A program made the translations under genes and the position numbers. DNA of 26,245 nt. Source: JAERML01 sp035687895 (GTDB lineage Bacteria; Bacteroidota; Ignavibacteria; UBA10030; UBA6906). Where the stretch lies: positions 1-26,245 of the forward strand of contig DASRUE010000043.1 of the NCBI GenBank assembly GCA_035687895.1, written 5' to 3'. Every line of letters begins with the position of its first letter. Position 1 is the first letter of the stretch. Below the pieces are notes generated by a model that was given only the letters and a program-made list of their open reading frames with translations, was not told the origin of the DNA and made no database searches. Positions 16,561-24,458 of this stretch are shown piece by piece.

Positions 16561-17600
16561 TATGCAAATGATTGGGTTGCCGTCGCGATTCGGGCGTTGA
16601 CTTTCCTCTGCACCATCTCTTCGGCCCGATAAATCATGTTTTTGATTGCCTTTGGCGTCGAACCTCCGTGGCCAATGATGGATACACCATTGACACCCAG
16701 CAAAGGAACGCCGCCATGTTCCTGGTAGTCTAACTCCCTCATTACCGTCCGCATGCCGCCCCTCGCAAGGAAGACAATTCCCGCGTTTATAATGCCACGT
16801 TTTGCAAATGCCGTAAACTTTGCCTTAAAGAAACCCGGGATGCTCTCGCCGAACTTGAGGAGAATGTTTCCAACGAATCCATCACAAACAACAACATCCA
16901 CAACCCCCTTGAGAACATCTCTTCCCTCCACGTTGCCAGCGAAGTTCAGCTTACTTTTTTTTATCAATGCAAAGGCTTCGAGGCTTGCTTCGTTCCCCTT
17001 GGTGTCTTCCTCGCCGATGCTCAATAATCCAATCCTCGGAGTTTTATTTCCCAGCATCGTTTCTACGTAGATCGACCCCATAGTTGCAAACTCAAACAAA
17101 TGCCGCGGACGGCAATCCACGTTTGCTCCTGCATCCACGAGGAGGCAGGGCGTTTTCTCCGTGGGAATCAACGCCCCAATCGTGGGTCTGCCTACGCCCG
17201 GGATCCTCCCGAGAATGAGCGTGGAAGCCGACATTACTGCACCCGTATTGCCCGCGCTGACAAATGCCTGTGCTTTCCCACTGCGATGAAGGTTCAGCCC
17301 GACAGCGATTGAAGAATCCTTCTTGGTCTTCAATGCCGCATTGGGCTGGTCATGCATTTCGATAATCTCGGTTGCATTGACAATCGAAAGGCCACCTTCT
17401 CCTCGATGAACGCTTTCACCTTTTTGCCCCAGCTTTTCGAGCTCCTGCTGCACCTGATCCACTCGTCCCACTAACACGAGAGAAAATCTGCCTCCAGACT
17501 CACGCAACGCATCAACTGCGCCGCGAACGACGTGGCTAGGGGCAAAATCCCCCCCCATTGCATCAACAGCAATGCATATGTCCAAGTGTGGAGAGTCCAA
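16560..17600 (-). CDS. plsX: Phosphate acyltransferase PlsX
   Basis: Up to 346 residues. PlsX converts acyl-ACP to acyl-phosphate, the donor for PlsY in phospholipid synthesis. The signature IAVDAMGGDFAPSHVVRGA is at the N-terminus; GNTGAVMSASTLILGRI, LVDAGANVDCRPRHLFEFA and VVVCDGFVGNILLKFGE follow. No ATG or GTG is available before the conserved AVDAMGGD, so translation must begin at a rare codon. Candidates are TTG at 17600 or, fitting family length better, TTG at 17585. Neither has a good ribosome site. Order rpmF-plsX-fabH is classical. Confidence 0.95.
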   Translation of the reverse strand: MDSPHLDICIAVDAMGGDFAPSHVVRGAVDALRESGGRFSLVLVGRVDQVQQELEKLGQKGESVHRGEGGLSIVNATEIIEMHDQPNAALKTKKDSSIAVGLNLHRSGKAQAFVSAGNTGAVMSASTLILGRIPGVGRPTIGALIPTEKTPCLLVDAGANVDCRPRHLFEFATMGSIYVETMLGNKTPRIGLLSIGEEDTKGNEASLEAFALIKKSKLNFAGNVEGRDVLKGVVDVVVCDGFVGNILLKFGESIPGFFKAKFTAFAKRGIINAGIVFLARGGMRTVMRELDYQEHGGVPLLGVNGVSIIGHGGSTPKAIKNMIYRAEEMVQRKVNARIATATQSFA

Positions 17601-17662
17601 ATGGCTGCAACGCCGGGGATGTTTTCGGGAACCGGGCCGGAACAGGCCAAGCTAGTGGCCGA

Positions 17663-17845
17663 TTACGCTGTTTTTGGAACCTTGATCGATCGCCCGTTGT
17701 AAAAACCGCAATTGGGGCAGGCACGGTGAGGGAGCTTCTGCGTGTGACAATTCGGGCACTCTGCAACCGCTGCTGCCGTCGCCTTGTAATGCGTCCGGCG
17801 CTTTCGGCCGCGTGTCTTCGAATGTCGTCGTTTTGGATTTGGCAT
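17663..17845 (-). CDS. rpmF: 50S ribosomal protein L32
   Basis: 60-residue ribosomal protein beginning MPNPKRRHSKTRGRKRRTHY, the standard L32 start. A zinc-ribbon of CPNC (Cys30, Cys33) and CPNC (Cys43, Cys46) is complete, so this is the zinc-binding (C+) form. An AAAGGAGT ribosome site (17862-17855) lies nine bases before the ATG. It sits between yceD and plsX, as in most bacteria. Confidence 0.98.
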   Translation of the reverse strand: MPNPKRRHSKTRGRKRRTHYKATAAAVAECPNCHTQKLPHRACPNCGFYNGRSIKVPKTA

Positions 17846-17866
17846 ACGAGGGGTACTCCTTTAGTC

Positions 17867-18382
17867 CTAACTTGGGTCCTGCAATTTGTTTTGTTGTATC
17901 TCGCGCAATTTCTCCCACCGGGAATCGACTGTGGTGTCGGAACATTCGCATGAACCGGTGTTGAGATTCTTACCGCATTGAGGGCATAAGCCCCGACACG
18001 TGTCCGAGCAGAGAAGCTTCAACGGAATGGCGAGCAGAATGGTTTGTCGGATGTCATCTGTAATATCGATAACGCTAAAGCCGGGTGGAATCATCCGGAA
18101 CTCCTCAGGATCAACATTCACAACCTCTTCACCTTCCGTGAAATAGCACGCCTGAAACTTTGAAGAGACTGGTGCCTCAAAAGGGGAGGCACACCGATCA
18201 CAGCCAAATGACCCATGGGTCCGTACGTCTGCCTTAAGGTAAATCTGGTTTCCGGTCTTATCCAGGACGGCGTTTACCAGGATTTCACTGCTGAATCCCT
18301 CCTCCAGCCCAACGTCTGTTGGTTTGGCTTCCAGGAGATACTCGTGGTAACCGTCTGATAAGTTCCCCACCTGGATCTTCAT
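17867..18382 (-). CDS. yceD: DUF177/YceD family protein
   Basis: 171-residue protein of the DUF177 family, linked in other bacteria to 23S rRNA metabolism; a precise activity is not established. A CDRC pair at about residues 60-63 sits in GSFGCDRCASPFEAPV. The C-terminal cysteine cluster CSDTCRGLCPQCGKNLNTG, with CEC just after, is the family signature and may bind zinc. I chose ATG 18382 (MKIQVGNLSDG) because GGAAGG lies ten bases upstream. An ATG at 18400 would add six residues. It is the first gene of the fab operon and lies 21 bp upstream of rpmF. Confidence 0.9.
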   Translation of the reverse strand: MKIQVGNLSDGYHEYLLEAKPTDVGLEEGFSSEILVNAVLDKTGNQIYLKADVRTHGSFGCDRCASPFEAPVSSKFQACYFTEGEEVVNVDPEEFRMIPPGFSVIDITDDIRQTILLAIPLKLLCSDTCRGLCPQCGKNLNTGSCECSDTTVDSRWEKLREIQQNKLQDPS

Positions 18383-18451
18383 CACTGCCAGACCTTCCAT
18401 TGAACAACGGGGTCTCTTCTCCGCGTCCAAGGGTGGCGAAAGAGTCCTAAT

Positions 18452-18480
18452 AACATAGCATATTCACACGGAATCAGCAA
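18452..18480 (-). promoter_or_regulatory. Second candidate promoter for the yceD-rpmF-plsX-fab operon
   Basis: On the minus strand TTGCTG (18480-18475), 17 bp, then TATGTT (18457-18452); each box matches the sigma70 consensus at four positions. It lies downstream of the better candidate, about 70 bp before the yceD start. Could be a second start point or chance. Confidence 0.3.
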
Positions 18481-18492
18481 AAAAGTGCTAAA

Positions 18493-18521
18493 AAGATAGG
18501 CAAAAAAAGGTAGAGAGTCAA
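18493..18521 (-). promoter_or_regulatory. Main candidate promoter for the yceD-rpmF-plsX-fab operon
   Basis: On the minus strand TTGACT (18521-18516) and TATCTT (18498-18493) are separated by exactly 17 bp, with a T-rich spacer. It lies after the terminator of the upstream gene and about 110 bp before the yceD ATG, where the operon promoter is expected. A three-half-site array lies just upstream of the -35 box. Confidence 0.5.
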
Positions 18522-18548
18522 GCAAACGTCTTGGCGGGGACATGAACA

Positions 18549-18575
18549 GATGTCAAGATGACATCCTTGATGTCA
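18549..18575. promoter_or_regulatory. Three phased 7-bp half-sites upstream of the fab operon promoter
   Basis: GATGTCA at 18549-18555, its inverse TGACATC at 18559-18565, and GATGTCA again at 18569-18575. Each is a perfect copy and each is separated by three bases, so half-sites repeat every 10 bp. The outer two, with flanking AG, give a nine-base direct repeat 20 bp apart. The array is 27 bp upstream of the candidate -35 box, a position usual for an activator or an upstream operator. The binding protein is unknown. Confidence 0.5.
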
Positions 18576-18594
18576 AGAGGTGTGAGTGAAAAAA

Positions 18595-18618
18595 GAAGCC
18601 CGCCAAATAGCGGGCTTC
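18595..18618 (-). terminator. Intrinsic terminator of the DUF3276 gene
   Basis: GAAGCCCGC and GCGGGCTTC form a perfect 9-bp stem around a six-base loop. On the minus strand the stem is followed at once by six T residues (18594-18591 and the stem edge), a textbook rho-independent terminator. It lies 13 bp after the DUF3276 stop and separates that gene from the fab operon promoter. Confidence 0.9.
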
Positions 18619-18631
18619 GATTGGCAGGGGT

Positions 18632-18904
18632 TCAGTCTTGCTTCTCGACTTCAGCGTGTTCGAGTAACTTCGCTTGAACAAACTCCACCGTCTCGGCCAG
18701 CGCATCGCGGAACTTCTCAAAGTCCTCCTTATACAGAAATATCTTGTGCTTCTCATACTCATCTTCACCGACTCGCTTACTCTCTGTGATTGTGATGTAG
18801 AAGTCCTTCTCAGACTTGGTAGACTTCACATCAAAGAAGTAAGTGCGTTTGCCCGCCCGCACGCGTTTCGTGAAGATCTCATCTTTGTAGCCATTGTTAT
18901 CCAA
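18632..18904 (-). CDS. DUF3276 PUR-domain protein
   Basis: 90-residue cytoplasmic protein of the DUF3276 family (PUR-alpha-like, single-strand nucleic-acid-binding fold), common in Bacteroidota. Characteristic strings are RAGKRTYFFDVKSTKSEKDFYITITESKR and KHKIFLYKEDFEKFRDAL. The role in bacteria is not settled; nucleic-acid binding is inferred from the fold. No in-frame ATG exists near the start. The TTG at 18904 is supported by a strong AAGGAGGG ribosome site (18920-18913). It is followed by its own terminator, so it forms a short transcript end. Confidence 0.88.
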   Translation of the reverse strand: MDNNGYKDEIFTKRVRAGKRTYFFDVKSTKSEKDFYITITESKRVGEDEYEKHKIFLYKEDFEKFRDALAETVEFVQAKLLEHAEVEKQD

Positions 18905-18912
18905 GGTCTACA

Positions 18913-18920
18913 CCCTCCTT
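18913..18920 (-). promoter_or_regulatory. Ribosome binding site fixing a TTG start
   Basis: AAGGAGGG on the minus strand, eight bases before the TTG at 18904. It is the reason for accepting a TTG start for the DUF3276 gene. Confidence 0.7.
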
Positions 18921-19081
18921 GCAGGATAATGTGAGTGGATTTGGAACAAAACCTGTTTTCCGTGTGAGCACCCGACATGCAGGTGAGCCTGATCCCCCCG
19001 AGAAAGGTACCCGGCTCTGTTCCGAAGCAGGGCTTCCAATCATAGGCAGGAATGCAAGATGACCGTTCTATCCCTCCATAC
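18921..19081. other. Intergenic region between the PorZ-like and DUF3276 genes
   Basis: About 160 bp without a coding frame. I see no clear terminator for the upstream gene: an imperfect 6-bp stem near 19014-19033 has no T-run. No convincing -35/-10 pair is seen for DUF3276, though one may exist in a form typical of Bacteroidota. Confidence 0.4.
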
Positions 19082-21346
19082 CTACCTCCTTATCACTGCC
19101 ACCTTTCCTGTGGCGACTCTTCCATCCTCTGAATATGCACTGACCAAGTACACTCCTGAGGCAACGTACTGACCGTCTTCGTCCATTCCATCCCAGAAAC
19201 CAATGCGGCCGCCCGGGGTTTTCAACTCACGAACGAGTTTTCCTTCAATAGAGAGAATCTTGATGTTTGAATTCTCAACAAGGCCGTCAATCGTCAATTG
19301 GCTCCCATTTGGGAGGAGAAAAGGATTTGGAGAAATGGTCAGAGTTTCAAAGACGAGTTTGGGTGCAGCAGCAGCAGTTGTGAGCCCGACAAGACCGGAA
19401 ACGGTACCCATGAATACCGTTCCAGTGTTGGGATCCACAGCAATGCTCTTCACGTCGTTATCAATGAGCTTCCCTCCCGTACTTTGCACGGTGTAGGACG
19501 CCACCTGTTGTGTCCCGTCTTGCGAGAGGACAACTACTCCCTCGGGAGTGCCTACCCATTTTTGGTTGAGAGGGTCGACAGCGATGGTATTGATCACTAA
19601 TCCACTAAGTGGTCGATAGCTTGCGATTCCTCCGGACCGTTTCGGGTTGTTGGGATCGAGAATGATCCCAATTCCTCTATCGGTGCCAACCCATATGTTA
19701 TTGTCGCGGTCCACGACAATGGTCTTAATGTCGTTGCTGGGCAAACCGTCTGAAGAATTGAGATGGTACGCTGAGGTGCTGTCCAATCCCCCCCTGTTGC
19801 CAAAGGAGATGACCCCGGCGGAACTCCCCTGACGAACCGTCGCCCAAAGGTTATCGAATGCATCCACGGCGAGGCAGCGGTCTACGGGATTATCCATCAA
19901 GTACACGACCTCAGTTCCATTTACGGTGACACGTGCCGTTGTCCATGTTCCGTTGGGTTGCCTGACGACCAGGGCTCGCCCCGAATTGATGATGGAGAGC
20001 CAGACATTTCCCCTGCCGTCACACGCAACCGTGCTCGGCACGACAAAGAGAGGATTGTTGGGTACGCCCACCATTCCCACATTTGCTCCGAAGATCTGGG
20101 TTGCTTGTACGGTATCCACACCACGTCTCATTTCAATGATGCCGCTGCCGTAACTACTAGCCCACACCGTCCCATCACAACCAACCGATATTCTGTACAC
20201 ATTGTTGGTTGGCATTTCGCTATTAGTCTGCATGGAAAATGTCTTCCAGTTTTTTCCGTCGTAACGGTAGAATCCACTCCCGTTCGAACTCCCTGAGGCG
20301 CCCCATACGTTCCCATCGGGATCGACTGCGACGCTGAGAAACTTGCTGGAGCCCGGCCCGTTTGGTAAGTGTTTCGTCCAGTTTGAAGAGAATGTCAGGA
20401 CCCCTGCAGATGATCCGACGACAGGCTGCCCAGAGGCACTGGTGGTTACGGAAGATCCAATAAATGAACCCGGGAAAGGACTGCCAAATGGTTGTACGTT
20501 GTTCAGTATGTCAACTGTGGAGACACTGCTTGGGGTACATGCAATTAGCGCAGAGGGGGCTGGGTAGAGGGCAACCACAGACTGCCCCGACAATCCAAGG
20601 ATTTCCGTCCAGCCACCGCCTGCATACATGAATAATCCCGATGTCGTAGCGGCATATACGCGGTTATTCCAGTATGTAACGACGCGCGGAATGACGCCGG
20701 GTGAAGCCACCGTTCGCACCGACCAGGCTTCCGGTGGGAGGAGATTTCCGGCAGCGAGTCCAGCCACAGCAACTTGGTTGACGTTCTGAAGATCGGAAAT
20801 CACAACCCAGATGCTATCCTGTGCTATGATCGCGGAGCTGCATGAGAGCTTCACGTTTGCCGGGATCGAACCAAATCTTGTGTATGTGTCGCCGAACTCA
20901 AAACGTCGACGGTTGAATATGCTAAGTCCGAATTTAGTACAGATCAAAACAGTATCGCCGTACATTGCAATGCTGTTGATCCGCTTGTCCGTTTGGTTCG
21001 CGTTTGCGATGTCAAGAATGTACCGCCAGGTTTTCGTGATGGGGGAGTATACGTGGATTATTCCGGTCGATGCGCCAGCCCACACATTTCCATCTGCATC
21101 GATGCCGAGCGCGGTCAGGTCAATATTCTGCAGACCCTCGGCATTTGTAAACAATTGGTAGGTATCCGTTGCTTCGTTCCAGGCGAAAAGCCCACCAAAG
21201 GTCGCGGCCCAGTACGTATCGCCGAGTCGTCCAAGGACACGGACGCTGTCCATGGACGTGTAATTCCTCCATGAGTTGACTGCACCATGAGCCACCATCG
21301 TCGATGCCATCACGAGCACCGTGGCCCACCATCCTAGCGTCTTCAT
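19082..21346 (-). CDS. PorZ-like beta-propeller protein with C-terminal T9SS sorting domain
   Basis: 754 residues. It has a signal peptide (MKTLGWWATVLVMASTMVAHG). Residues 24-640 are a series of propeller blades with Reg_prop-type repeats such as LTALGIDADGNVWAGASTG, IKTIVVDRDNNIWVGTDRG and NTIAVDPLNQKWVGTPEG. The first part (WRNYTSMDSVRVLGRLGDTYWAAT, TNAEGLQNIDLTALG, DKRINSIAMYGDTVLICTKFGL; each read as separate strings) strongly recalls PorZ of the type IX secretion system. Residues 664-754 form a type A sorting domain: TISPNPFLLPNG, a FWDGMDEDGQYVASGVYLV turn and a terminal KVAVIRR. PorZ is a cell-surface component of the T9SS attachment complex that keeps its sorting domain. A GGAGGA ribosome site eight bases before the ATG fixes the start. 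It could instead be another surface propeller protein exported by T9SS. Confidence 0.8.
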   Translation of the reverse strand: MKTLGWWATVLVMASTMVAHGAVNSWRNYTSMDSVRVLGRLGDTYWAATFGGLFAWNEATDTYQLFTNAEGLQNIDLTALGIDADGNVWAGASTGIIHVYSPITKTWRYILDIANANQTDKRINSIAMYGDTVLICTKFGLSIFNRRRFEFGDTYTRFGSIPANVKLSCSSAIIAQDSIWVVISDLQNVNQVAVAGLAAGNLLPPEAWSVRTVASPGVIPRVVTYWNNRVYAATTSGLFMYAGGGWTEILGLSGQSVVALYPAPSALIACTPSSVSTVDILNNVQPFGSPFPGSFIGSSVTTSASGQPVVGSSAGVLTFSSNWTKHLPNGPGSSKFLSVAVDPDGNVWGASGSSNGSGFYRYDGKNWKTFSMQTNSEMPTNNVYRISVGCDGTVWASSYGSGIIEMRRGVDTVQATQIFGANVGMVGVPNNPLFVVPSTVACDGRGNVWLSIINSGRALVVRQPNGTWTTARVTVNGTEVVYLMDNPVDRCLAVDAFDNLWATVRQGSSAGVISFGNRGGLDSTSAYHLNSSDGLPSNDIKTIVVDRDNNIWVGTDRGIGIILDPNNPKRSGGIASYRPLSGLVINTIAVDPLNQKWVGTPEGVVVLSQDGTQQVASYTVQSTGGKLIDNDVKSIAVDPNTGTVFMGTVSGLVGLTTAAAAPKLVFETLTISPNPFLLPNGSQLTIDGLVENSNIKILSIEGKLVRELKTPGGRIGFWDGMDEDGQYVASGVYLVSAYSEDGRVATGKVAVIRR

Positions 21347-21401
21347 AGCTATGTCCTCCGATGATAAAAATTACGCAAACAGCAATTTGCATGAATTCTT
21401 A

Positions 21402-21893
21402 TCAACGCGTCGAACGTTTCCTCCCGGATGATAGTTGCTTGTTGATATTAACAAGCTCGATAATGGTCATTGCAGCGTCCCACCCTTTGTTTCCCGCTTT
21501 CGCACCTGCCCGCTCGAGTGCCTGCTCCAGCGTTTCAGTTGTTAGCACGCCGAACGATACCGGAACACCTGTCGTGAGACCGACCTGCCCGACTCCCTTG
21601 GTAACTTCCGAAGCGATGTATTCAAAATGAGGTGTCTCGCCGCGGATTACGCAGCCGAGGCAGATGATCCCGTCCACATCTCCTGCCTTTGCCAACTGAA
21701 GGGCGACCTGAGGGATCTCGAAGGATCCCGGACATTGGACGACGGTAATGGCGTTCTGGCTTGCTCCGTGGCGCAGAAGGCAATCCAGTGCGCCATCAAG
21801 AAGCTGTCGGGTAATGAGGCTATTAAATCTACCGACAACAATGCCGTAGCGATGGCCTGCGGCAGAGAGTTGTCCTTCGATCGTAGTAGGCAT
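21402..21893 (-). CDS. ribH: 6,7-dimethyl-8-ribityllumazine synthase
   Basis: 163-residue penultimate enzyme of riboflavin synthesis. It condenses 5-amino-6-ribitylaminouracil with dihydroxybutanone phosphate and assembles into pentamers or icosahedral shells. Family motifs are GRFNSLITRQLLDGAL (21-36), PGSFEIP (55-61) and CVIRGETPHFEYIASEVTKG (81-100), where His89 is the catalytic base. Other rib genes are absent from the window. It stands 84 bp after the PHP gene. Confidence 0.97.
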   Translation of the reverse strand: MPTTIEGQLSAAGHRYGIVVGRFNSLITRQLLDGALDCLLRHGASQNAITVVQCPGSFEIPQVALQLAKAGDVDGIICLGCVIRGETPHFEYIASEVTKGVGQVGLTTGVPVSFGVLTTETLEQALERAGAKAGNKGWDAAMTIIELVNINKQLSSGRKRSTR

Positions 21894-21977
21894 GGAGTTC
21901 TCTGATTGTTCTTGTGTGCAATATGCGCCCGTTGCGGGGAGGACCGGGCAAGAACAGGATGACCATCCGCCGTCCGG

Positions 21978-22796
21978 TTACAAACGGCGCCGCATGGTCT
22001 CGACGTGGTCTTCTGAGATATAGTACTTCCCGAATATCTCGCTGTCGTTCTTTCTCCCGCCATGGAAGTCGGAACCTCCGCTGGCAAGAAGGAAATACTC
22101 GTTGACAATACCACTGTAATGCATGACACGTTCAGGGGAGTGGGAGGGGTGGATGACTTCGATCCCGTCCACGCCGGCATTGATCAGCTCAAACAACACC
22201 TTCTCCTCAATCATGTTGGCTGGGTGCGCGATGAAGGACAGCCCTCCTGCGGATGCGATCAGTTCAATTGCTGCCTGGGGGGACACATGGTATTTCTTTT
22301 CGTAGGCAGGCTTACCGAACCCGAGATACTTCCAGAAAGCTTCGTGGTATGACTCGGTCAGTCCTTCTTCAAGGAGCGCATTCGCAATGTGGGGTCTGCC
22401 GATGGAACCGGTGCCCGCTTGTTCCAGCACTGATTCGAACTTCAGGGGAACTTTCAAACCGTTCAACTTCTCGACAATTCGTTCTGCCCGTTTCACCCGC
22501 TCGATCCGAAAAAAGGTGAGGTAGTCCAGCAGGTTCTGATTCTTGTGGTCGAAGAAGTAGGCGAGGATGTGAATATCCTGGTCTTCGATGCTCGCACTCA
22601 GTTCCACTCCGGGGATTACGTCAATGCCCACGCTCTTTCCCAGCGCGATGGCATCGTCCACGGCTCCAACGTTGTCGTGGTCGGTAATGCTGATTGTCGT
22701 CAGCCCCGCCGCCTTTGCACGTTGGACAAGCTCCTCTGTGGAGAGTGTGCCATCGGAGTAGGTGGTGTGCATATGGAGGTCGGCTTTACCCTCCAT
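21978..22796 (-). CDS. PHP-domain phosphoesterase (RNase AM/TrpH-like)
   Basis: 272-residue metal-dependent phosphoesterase. Motifs of the PHP fold are all present: DLHMHTTYSDGT (6-17), TDHDNVGA (38-45), PGVELSA, GRPHIANAL, FIAHPAN and GGSDFHG. The length and the GRPHIA insert fit the YciV/TrpH group, members of which act on 5' ends of RNA or on 3',5'-nucleoside bisphosphates. Which substrate applies here cannot be decided. It lies 35 bp downstream of the Crp-family gene. Confidence 0.88.
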   Translation of the reverse strand: MEGKADLHMHTTYSDGTLSTEELVQRAKAAGLTTISITDHDNVGAVDDAIALGKSVGIDVIPGVELSASIEDQDIHILAYFFDHKNQNLLDYLTFFRIERVKRAERIVEKLNGLKVPLKFESVLEQAGTGSIGRPHIANALLEEGLTESYHEAFWKYLGFGKPAYEKKYHVSPQAAIELIASAGGLSFIAHPANMIEEKVLFELINAGVDGIEVIHPSHSPERVMHYSGIVNEYFLLASGGSDFHGGRKNDSEIFGKYYISEDHVETMRRRL

Positions 22797-22831
22797 GTAC
22801 AGCCATCAGAAGTAAAAGAGCACCCGGACGC

Positions 22832-23515
22832 CTACAGATACCTGCTTTTGAACTTCTCATAATCATTGATGATCAGTTTCCCCCGCTCCAGTTCGAGATG
22901 TCCTTCACGAATGAACGCGTGGATCATGCGTGAGATGGTCTCGCGGGACGTTCCCGCCATGTTGGCGAGGTCCTGCTGCAAGGGGAGTTCATCGATTTCA
23001 ACACGACCTTTGCGAATCTTGCCGATATCATCCGCCAGCTGCAACACCACGTTCGCGACACGGCCTGCCGCATCCTTCAATGAGAGGCTCTTGATTTGGG
23101 CATCCGCTTTGCGCAGACGCATGGTCAGTTCCTTGAGCAACGCAATTGCGACGGAGGGAAAATCATGGAGCAACTTCAAGAAATCACGACGGTGGATCAT
23201 GAACAATTCGGCCTTCGCAATCGCCACCACGCTGGCCGATCGGGCCAAACCGTCGAGGATTGCCATCTCGCCGAAGAAATCACTCTCTCCCAAGATTGAA
23301 AGGATCACTTCCCTGCCGTCATCATCCATCCGCACGATCTTCACTTTTCCCGAGATGATCACAAACAGTGCAGCTCCCGCTTCTTCTTCCAGCAGAATAA
23401 TGCTACCCTTTTTGTACTTCTTCCGGACACCCACCTTGGCGATGGTATCGAGATCCATGGGCTCAAGATCGCAGAGGATCGGAACGTTCTTGAGAAACTC
23501 GATTTCGTCCTTCAT
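22832..23515 (-). CDS. Crp/Fnr-family transcriptional regulator
   Basis: 227 residues. The cyclic-nucleotide-binding domain (about 10-125) has the phosphate-binding cassette FFGEMAILDGLARSASVVA with Gly82-Glu83 and Arg92-Ser93, the residues that contact cAMP in CRP. The C-terminal Crp-type helix-turn-helix (about 149-215) has recognition helix SRETISRM (Arg191, Glu192, Arg196), very like CRP. No N-terminal cysteine cluster of the FNR Fe-S type is present (Cys15 is the only one). It has its own promoter upstream. The targets are unknown. Confidence 0.92.
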   Translation of the reverse strand: MKDEIEFLKNVPILCDLEPMDLDTIAKVGVRKKYKKGSIILLEEEAGAALFVIISGKVKIVRMDDDGREVILSILGESDFFGEMAILDGLARSASVVAIAKAELFMIHRRDFLKLLHDFPSVAIALLKELTMRLRKADAQIKSLSLKDAAGRVANVVLQLADDIGKIRKGRVEIDELPLQQDLANMAGTSRETISRMIHAFIREGHLELERGKLIINDYEKFKSRYL

Positions 23516-23593
23516 GTTGGAATTCAGGGTGACCTCACTGTTTTTGGGAGATTACCTGGGAAGCGCAGTCACAGTCGTGCAAATGTCGGTGGA

Positions 23594-23622
23594 AATATAC
23601 CCGCTTGTCGAATTAAAGTCAA
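23594..23622 (-). promoter_or_regulatory. Sigma70-like promoter of the Crp/Fnr-family gene
   Basis: On the minus strand TTGACT (23622-23617), 17 bp, TATATT (23599-23594): five of six at each box. It lies in the 142-bp gap after the PEGA gene, giving a leader of about 70 bases before the crp-like ATG. A TGTGA half-site (23573-23569, minus strand) sits shortly after the expected start point, which would fit autoregulation but is only one half-site. Confidence 0.6.
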
Positions 23623-23657
23623 GAAAATCTTGCCGTGCAACCAGTTACAGCGTCGCG

Positions 23658-24458
23658 CTATTCGGAAAGAAGGAAGTACGTAAAGAGGCCAAGACCGAGC
23701 TGGGTGATTGCCAACGCCACTCCGGAGGCGGCGTCAAGTCTGCTGGTCTCCGAGCGAAGAGCGGGATTGCCGCTCCGAAGGTAATCGTCATACCTGTTAT
23801 CTGCCTGCACTTTGAAGTATGCCGAAGCCACACCTGAAAGCACGGTCGCCGCGCCGGTTATGTAGAGTCTCAGGTTCTTGCCGTTGGTTTCGTCCTCCCT
23901 GAAAATCGATTCCCGATGATTCCCACTATGCCAGGTGCGTGACAGGTCCACCGCAATCACCCCGCGGGTAACTTGCGCAAGGGAAATGGTGGCCAGTTCG
24001 TATCCTTCCTTGCGCAATCGGATAGGTCGTTCTTCCCGTGGAGAAGATATCCTGATCACTGATGGAGTGATCCCTGCGAGTGAATCTCCCATGAGAATGT
24101 CTGCGCCGTCTGGAGCGGACTGGATAAGGTACCTGGGGACAAATGCATATCGTAGAACACGCTCTTTACCAATAGCGATGTTGATGCTGTCCGTAATACT
24201 TTCGGTCAACCAACTCTCCATATCGGGATGATGGATTCTCACCTCGTGCAAGCCGGGAGGGAGTGTATCCACTTTGACCGGAGTGAAACCGACGAGCGAT
24301 CCATCGACAACAACTCGAGCGCTGTCAATATCGGTAACAAATGTAACAGAAGAAGGTGCATCAAGTGCAGAAACTGTGTCCGTTGGTTGTCCGTTCGTAA
24401 CCGGCACGAACAGAATCAGCAGGAAAAAGGTGGTGACAACCAGAAAATAATTGCTCAT
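23658..24458 (-). CDS. PEGA-domain envelope protein with C-terminal membrane helices
   Basis: 266 residues. The N-terminal signal peptide or anchor (residues 4-22) is followed by two PEGA-type beta repeats: about 37-80 (DIDSARVVVDGSLVGFTPVK, LPPGLHEVRI) and about 110-155 (SAPDGADILMGDSLAGITP, RKEGYELATI). Two hydrophobic helices lie near 197-215 and 243-264, the last almost at the C-terminus. PEGA domains are extracytoplasmic modules with no fixed enzymatic function. The ATG overlaps the stop of the PQQ-propeller gene (ATGA), so the two are coupled. The specific role is unknown. Confidence 0.75.
   Translation of the reverse strand: MSNYFLVVTTFFLLILFVPVTNGQPTDTVSALDAPSSVTFVTDIDSARVVVDGSLVGFTPVKVDTLPPGLHEVRIHHPDMESWLTESITDSINIAIGKERVLRYAFVPRYLIQSAPDGADILMGDSLAGITPSVIRISSPREERPIRLRKEGYELATISLAQVTRGVIAVDLSRTWHSGNHRESIFREDETNGKNLRLYITGAATVLSGVASAYFKVQADNRYDDYLRSGNPALRSETSRLDAASGVALAITQLGLGLFTYFLLSE

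Noticed and set aside
22866..23837. A 323-codon open frame on the plus strand
   Set aside because: It is antisense to the Crp-family gene and runs into the PEGA gene. Its translation is Ser/Arg-rich with no domain, typical of a shadow frame.
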